Below, one piece after another: positions 63,098-64,000 of a DNA stretch of 64,000 nt. The translations under genes were made by a program, and so were the position numbers. Within the stretch, counting starts at the first letter, position 1, and the number at the start of each line of letters is the position of its first letter. Origin of the DNA: Gammaproteobacteria bacterium (GTDB lineage Bacteria; Pseudomonadota; Gammaproteobacteria; Arenicellales; Poriferihabitantaceae); the NCBI GenBank assembly GCA_024644945.1, contig JAHEGU010000012.1:1-64000 (forward strand). The letters run 5' to 3'. The notes beneath the pieces are model-generated. The model searched no databases. It saw only the letters and a program-made list of their open reading frames with translations, and had not been told where the DNA came from.

Positions 63098-64000
63098 TTT
63101 TGTGTCTCCTCCGTCTGTTCTGGTCTCAAGCTGTACTGGTAACGAAATTTTCTTCTTAGCAGCCCGCCGGGATCGTCAGGGACCTGTTTGAGCCACTGCT
63201 CCAAAGCCTGTTGGGTCTCGTCCATTGGAGTCATTTCTCCCTCCGCACCAGACTGAGTGCCCTCTGTCTCAGGACTCGGTTTTGAATTCACTTGTTCTTC
63301 CTGCTGATTCCCCAGCGGCTGCTCTGTGTCGCGACCTGAGTCCTGGTCCTGGTTTGGAGAATTCTGAGAGACGGTGTCAGAATCAGGACGTCCGGCTGTT
63401 TCTGAATCATCTTCGGGACGACCTTCAGATCCTGAATTGTCGCCACCTTCCTTTTCTTCTTGCTCCGCCTGATCACTCTTATTTTGATCGGATTGCTGTT
63501 GATCTGACGAAGACTGCTGCTCATTGAGTAACTGTTCGACAATATCGCGGTTGAACTTTGCATCCTCCATGTCTGGTTGCAATGAAAGAGCTTTATCGTA
63601 GGCAGTTATGGACCGTTTTAAATCTCCCGCCTTGGCCAGTGCGTTGGCTCGATTGTAATGGGAGGTAGCCGTATCGAGCGTTTCAAATAATTCAGCCGCT
63701 TTGCTGTGGTCACCCTGGCGGTATGCTGCTGCACCACGCCAGTCCGGGGCAGCGCGTTCCGGCACCAGTGCCGGGTTCTGTTTTGTGAGCGCCGTCGCAG
63801 CTTGCTGATCGGGGCGAACCCACAGGTCATTCCAGGTAAACGCATGGGCTGCTTGATCAGGCTGGTACAACAGCAGTGCAAGGCAGATGATCCAGCCTCG
63901 CCGGAAACTGAAGGCACTAAGCAATAACAACGGGAACAGCAGCCATATACCTTTATCGATCCATGTATCACTCATCAGGTCGGTCTGTTCTCCGGCATTA
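63091..64000 (-). CDS. VWA-TPR Bat-family protein, 5'-truncated by window
   Basis: 302 codons are visible; the frame stays open through the right edge (no in-frame stop before Met at 63975), so the N-terminus is missing. The visible part: a transmembrane helix (IWLLFPLLLLSAFSFRRGW) with a second one (WIICLALLLYQPD), a periplasmic or cytoplasmic spacer, TPR motifs (DWRGAAAYRQGDHSKAAELFE; HYNRANALAKAGDLKRSITAYDKALSLQPD), and a very acidic Gln/Ser/Asp/Glu low-complexity tail (about 170-270). This is typical of BatB/BatC fusions, where a VWA domain precedes the helices. It overlaps BatD by 7 bp. A MoxR AAA+ ATPase is expected further upstream. Confidence 0.8.
   Translation of the reverse strand, partial: NAGEQTDLMSDTWIDKGIWLLFPLLLLSAFSFRRGWIICLALLLYQPDQAAHAFTWNDLWVRPDQQAATALTKQNPALVPERAAPDWRGAAAYRQGDHSKAAELFETLDTATSHYNRANALAKAGDLKRSITAYDKALSLQPDMEDAKFNRDIVEQLLNEQQSSSDQQQSDQNKSDQAEQEEKEGGDNSGSEGRPEDDSETAGRPDSDTVSQNSPNQDQDSGRDTEQPLGNQQEEQVNSKPSPETEGTQSGAEGEMTPMDETQQALEQWLKQVPDDPGGLLRRKFRYQYSLRPEQTEETQKW

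Overview
The window is a contiguous piece of a Gram-negative, gammaproteobacterial-type chromosome of about 50% GC. Three things point there. The core gene orders are typical of that class: metY-rimP-nusA-infB-rbfA-truB, truA-trpF-accD-folC-dedD-cvpA-purF, and ffs-dnaX-ybaB-recR. The SRP RNA is the short 4.5S type. LpxH indicates a lipid A outer membrane. The accessory genes (type III glutamine synthetase with N-methylglutamate-synthase-like subunits, an acetylpolyamine-amidohydrolase-like protein, DUF1028/Rid proteins, PPK2) fit a marine or environmental heterotroph that scavenges small nitrogen compounds. Genus and species cannot be told from the sequence. No CRISPR array, insertion sequence, prophage or integron was seen.

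Layout. 1-7 kb: the 3' part of gatB, tRNA-Arg, maf, uvrB, an isolated pseudopilin, an 846-bp gene-poor gap with a likely 24-residue membrane peptide, a D-2-hydroxyacid dehydrogenase and tRNA-Asn. 7-15 kb (leftward): initiator tRNA, two hairpin terminators, then rimP-nusA-infB-rbfA-truB; then cysS divergent from lpxH. 15.8-25.4 kb (leftward): ffs, dnaX-ybaB-recR and truA-trpF-accD-folC-dedD-cvpA-purF, ending in seven exact copies of a telomere-type hexamer that supplies the purF stop codon. 25.5-32.3 kb: a class V aminotransferase, a DUF1330 protein and a nitrogen cluster (cupin regulator, mgsABC-like genes, type III glutamine synthetase). 32.4-41 kb: a convergent response regulator/histidine kinase pair beside an eight-gene, tightly overlapped cluster (two NTF2-like proteins, SDR, FAD oxidoreductase, DUF1365, cyclopropane-synthase-like methyltransferase, DUF2878, exported protein) that looks like a membrane-lipid modification or photo-oxidative stress operon. 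41-48 kb: mixed catabolic and repair genes (thioesterase, AlkD-like, Rid, DUF1028, HpaB-like, AlkB-like, PPK2). 48-56.5 kb: an argE-like / B12-dependent-mutase-like / dehydrogenase operon, a 3-hydroxyisobutyrate-dehydrogenase-like gene, two head-to-head phosphoribosyltransferase paralogues, and a deacetylase-aminotransferase pair. 56.5-61 kb: acetoacetyl-CoA synthetase, thiolase and a CaiB-type CoA transferase. 61-64 kb: ferredoxin, BatD-like protein, and a VWA/TPR protein cut by the window edge.

Most novel candidates: (1) the 48.6-51.6 kb operon, in which a protein with a glutamate-mutase-like barrel fused to a B12 domain is translationally coupled to an ArgE-like deacylase and followed by a small dehydrogenase, suggesting an undescribed amino-acid rearrangement route; (2) the in-frame (GGT TAG)7 tract at the end of purF, which can form a G-quadruplex in the mRNA; (3) the lipid cluster placed next to a two-component system instead of an ECF sigma/ChrR pair; (4) the head-to-head phosphoribosyltransferases. 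All functions are inferred from sequence motifs read by eye; no database search was run.
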